Positions 62,438 through 64,000 of a DNA stretch of 64,000 nt are shown one piece after another. Every line of letters starts with the position of its first letter. Position 1 is the stretch's first letter. The notes under the pieces were generated by a model that ran no database searches, was not told where the DNA came from, and was given only the letters and a program-made list of their open reading frames with translations. The DNA is taken from the NCBI GenBank assembly GCA_029213005.1, contig JARGPI010000003.1, positions 186,001-250,000 of the forward strand, written 5' to 3'. The DNA is from Verrucomicrobiales bacterium (GTDB lineage: Bacteria > Verrucomicrobiota > Verrucomicrobiia > Verrucomicrobiales > DEV007). The position numbers and the translations under genes were made by a program.

Positions 62438-63556
62438 TTAAAACGTGACTCTCTCGCCGAAAACTTCCCGCATCGCCCCCTTGATCAGCGGCCTCGCATT
62501 GGCGGAACCAGCCTGAGTCAGGACGATGAGGATACGGTCATTCTGTAAATCGACGAGACCCTGAGTGCCGGTGGCGCCGCCGTGACCGGTAATTTTCTTT
62601 CCGGAGCGTTTGAAACCCATTCCATAGTTGGGCGAAGCGGGCCTGCCCCGATAGAGTTCCGCAAGAATTCCCGGTGGGACCAGCTGTCGCTCACCGACTT
62701 TTCCACGCTGACTGTGGAGCCGGAAAAAACGAACCAAATCGTCTGGCGTTGAATTGAGTCCTCCCGCGACGTTTACGAAGCTGCCCGGGGTTGCCGGAGC
62801 TTTCTGCTCCATCTTGTCTTCAATTTGTTCGATCGACAGTCCGGCAACCCGTGATGCAAACTTGGGCATCCGCTTAACGAGAGCTGCATCAGGGTGAAAA
62901 GTTGTGTCGTCCATGGACAGTGGCTCGAGCAATTCCGTCGCCAGCACTTCCGGGAATGGTTTGCCTGTAACTTTTTCGATCACAGCGGCCACTGCCGCAT
63001 AGCCTCGGAAAGTGTAAGCATACTTGCTTCCCGGTTCGGTATGTAAACCTTCGGCGGCGAGGGAGTTTGCCGCTTCGATTTGGCTTTTTCTCATTGGGTG
63101 ATCTCTGGGAATGCCCTTCATCGTTCCTCCCTGAAACCCGGAAGTGTGAGACAGACACTCAGCGATCGTCGGAGAACGCACCGGCGAACCGCCGAGTTTG
63201 AGATTGTTATATTCAGGTAGGTATTTCCCGACCGGGTCGTCGAAACTGAGTTTTCCCTGCCCGACTAACACCGCAACGAGCGTTGCCGTGATCGGCTTGC
63301 TCATGGAGGCAATGGCGACCACTTCGCTGGTCGTCCAGGTCCGGGTCTGTCTTTTATCAACATATCCGAACCCCCGATCAAAATTCACTTCGCCTTTTTC
63401 CACTACCCGAATGGAGCCTCCGGGTAGTTTCGGGTCTGCGACCGCCTTTTCTCCGATTGCAGTAAGCTTCTGTAGCTTTTCCTTAAAATTGTCCCCGGCT
63501 GATACCGCGGAAACAAACAGGAGCAAAACCCAGCCGGCAATCAGAAGAACTTTCAT
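62438..63556 (-). CDS. Beta-lactamase-fold serine hydrolase
   Basis: A 372-residue exported protein (signal MKVLLIAGWVLLLFVSAVSA) of the class C beta-lactamase/esterase (PF00144) family. The catalytic SxxK is S84-M-S-K87 (IASMSKPITATLVAV), the Tyr motif is YAYTFRGYAAV, and the third motif is HGGATGTQ. These proteins are usually esterases or peptidases rather than beta-lactamases, and nothing suggests antibiotic resistance. The ATG at 63556 gives the best signal; a second start lies 12 bp upstream. Confidence 0.85.
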   Translation of the reverse strand: MKVLLIAGWVLLLFVSAVSAGDNFKEKLQKLTAIGEKAVADPKLPGGSIRVVEKGEVNFDRGFGYVDKRQTRTWTTSEVVAIASMSKPITATLVAVLVGQGKLSFDDPVGKYLPEYNNLKLGGSPVRSPTIAECLSHTSGFQGGTMKGIPRDHPMRKSQIEAANSLAAEGLHTEPGSKYAYTFRGYAAVAAVIEKVTGKPFPEVLATELLEPLSMDDTTFHPDAALVKRMPKFASRVAGLSIEQIEDKMEQKAPATPGSFVNVAGGLNSTPDDLVRFFRLHSQRGKVGERQLVPPGILAELYRGRPASPNYGMGFKRSGKKITGHGGATGTQGLVDLQNDRILIVLTQAGSANARPLIKGAMREVFGERVTF

Positions 63557-63704
63557 AGAGGATATCAACCCCGCCTCAGTTCGAAGGTCTTACATTATTT
63601 GAGGGAGCGCGGGAAATCACCACTTCCGCGTAACGGTGAAGCAAAGTTGGCGTGGCTGGTAGGGGTGAAGGTGAATGTCCTCAACTCCTCCGGCAGGATT
63701 TATT

Positions 63705-64000
63705 TTAAGGCGTTTTGAGTTCATCCAGTTCGACCGCCAACATCTTCTTCGCCCGGTAATAACGCCCTTCAACAGCGCGCGGGGAAATCTTCAAAATTGC
63801 GGCTGATTCGGCCTGGCTCATGCCTTCGACGCCGCAGAGAATCACCACGGCGCGGAATTTAACGGGAAGGTTATCGATGGCTTCGAGCAGGATCTTCCGG
63901 TCATTGTCTCTCACGACCAATTGATCCGGCTGCAATTGACGGCAGCAATGTGATGCCACCGGCTCCAATTCGCACAGCGAGTCGGTTTGCCCGCGGTTCC
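63705..64000 (-). CDS. ECF-type RNA polymerase sigma factor (C-terminal part)
   Basis: The frame is open past the window edge, so the gene is truncated at its 5' end. About 98 residues are visible: a region before sigma4 (LVVRDNDRKILLEAIDNLP) and sigma region 4.2 (FRAVVILCGVEGMSQAESAAILKISPRAVEGRYYRAKKML), the -35-binding helix-turn-helix. Region 2 is outside. The anti-sigma factor, if any, is not downstream; the 148-bp gap to the beta-lactamase-fold gene holds no clear feature. Confidence 0.88.
   Translation of the reverse strand, partial: NRGQTDSLCELEPVASHCCRQLQPDQLVVRDNDRKILLEAIDNLPVKFRAVVILCGVEGMSQAESAAILKISPRAVEGRYYRAKKMLAVELDELKTP

Noticed and set aside
62438..63556. Antibiotic-resistance beta-lactamase
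   Set aside because: The fold is shared with many esterases and peptidases; nothing in sequence or context indicates beta-lactam hydrolysis.
1..64000. CRISPR array, tRNA, rRNA, IS element or prophage
   Set aside because: No regular repeat-spacer array, cloverleaf with TTCGA arm, rRNA segment, transposase, integrase or phage structural gene was found by reading both strands; absence is not proof.

Overview
The window looks like a chromosomal stretch of a Gram-negative member of the PVC group, most probably Verrucomicrobiota. This is inferred from gene content, not from an rRNA gene: a DUF1549/DUF1553 (PSD1-type) protein, a Tat-exported FAD oxidoreductase, a DUF1080-type protein, a LacI/AraC-type XylR-like regulator, cytochrome-linked beta-propeller dehydrogenases, an exopolysaccharide locus and an mcsA-mcsB-clpC operon. 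Base composition is mildly GC-rich, strong Shine-Dalgarno sequences are rare, and both strands are coding. No rRNA, tRNA, CRISPR array, transposase or integrase was seen.

Layout. 1-4.3 kb: the end of a sugar-dehydrogenase-like gene, two small hypotheticals, then ilvB-ilvH closed by a bidirectional terminator. 4.4-10 kb: a cytochrome c/beta-propeller pair facing a LemA/DUF2207 pair. 10-13 kb: a sugar-type binding lipoprotein and two PhnE-like permeases with no ATPase. 13-18.6 kb: ilvE and mcsA-mcsB-clpC. 18.6-25.5 kb: an ABC ATPase, rdgB, a PhyH-type dioxygenase, a DUF900 lipoprotein, a TIR/chaperone fusion gene, small membrane proteins and rplU-rpmA. 25.6-34.6 kb: dprA, topB, a six-gene minus-strand operon (M29 peptidase, crcB, phosphoesterase, small zinc-ribbon proteins), an RfaE2-PurN fusion and a papain-like secreted protein. 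34.8-39.4 kb: an active HtrA protease, its catalytically dead paralogue and an MFS carrier. 39.4-46 kb: a DUF1080 protein, an XylR-like regulator, an orphan OmpR-type regulator, a LysM protein, a SufU-like protein and a CobA-HemD fusion. 46-54 kb: exopolysaccharide genes (WcaJ-like, Wzz/BY-kinase-like, a dual glycosyltransferase) and a PSD1 protein. 54-64 kb: a quinoprotein with a c-type heme, an NMT1-domain hybrid histidine kinase, three secreted enzymes and the end of an ECF sigma factor.

The most notable item is the gene at 22588-23898. Its product joins an N-terminal TIR domain to an Hsp70 (DnaK) substrate-binding beta domain and a DnaJ-type C-terminal region with a reduced zinc finger. 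It has neither an Hsp70 ATPase domain nor a J domain. This reads as a TIR effector carrying two kinds of unfolded-protein-binding module, and I know of no described system with this architecture. Other unusual items are a family of four 41-bp twin palindromes, a glycosyltransferase ending in a Tat-lipoprotein-like segment, the RfaE2-PurN fusion, the protease/pseudoprotease pair, a SufU homologue lacking two of three key cysteines, and a BY-kinase-like protein without a Walker A motif.

The housekeeping genes form conventional units: branched-chain amino acid synthesis (ilvBH plus ilvE), arginine-phosphorylation-linked proteolysis (McsA/McsB/ClpC) and ribosomal L21/L27. The secreted enzymes (beta-propeller dehydrogenases, PSD1, DUF1080, FAD oxidoreductase, esterase) fit a heterotroph that degrades complex glycans, but their substrates cannot be read from the sequence.
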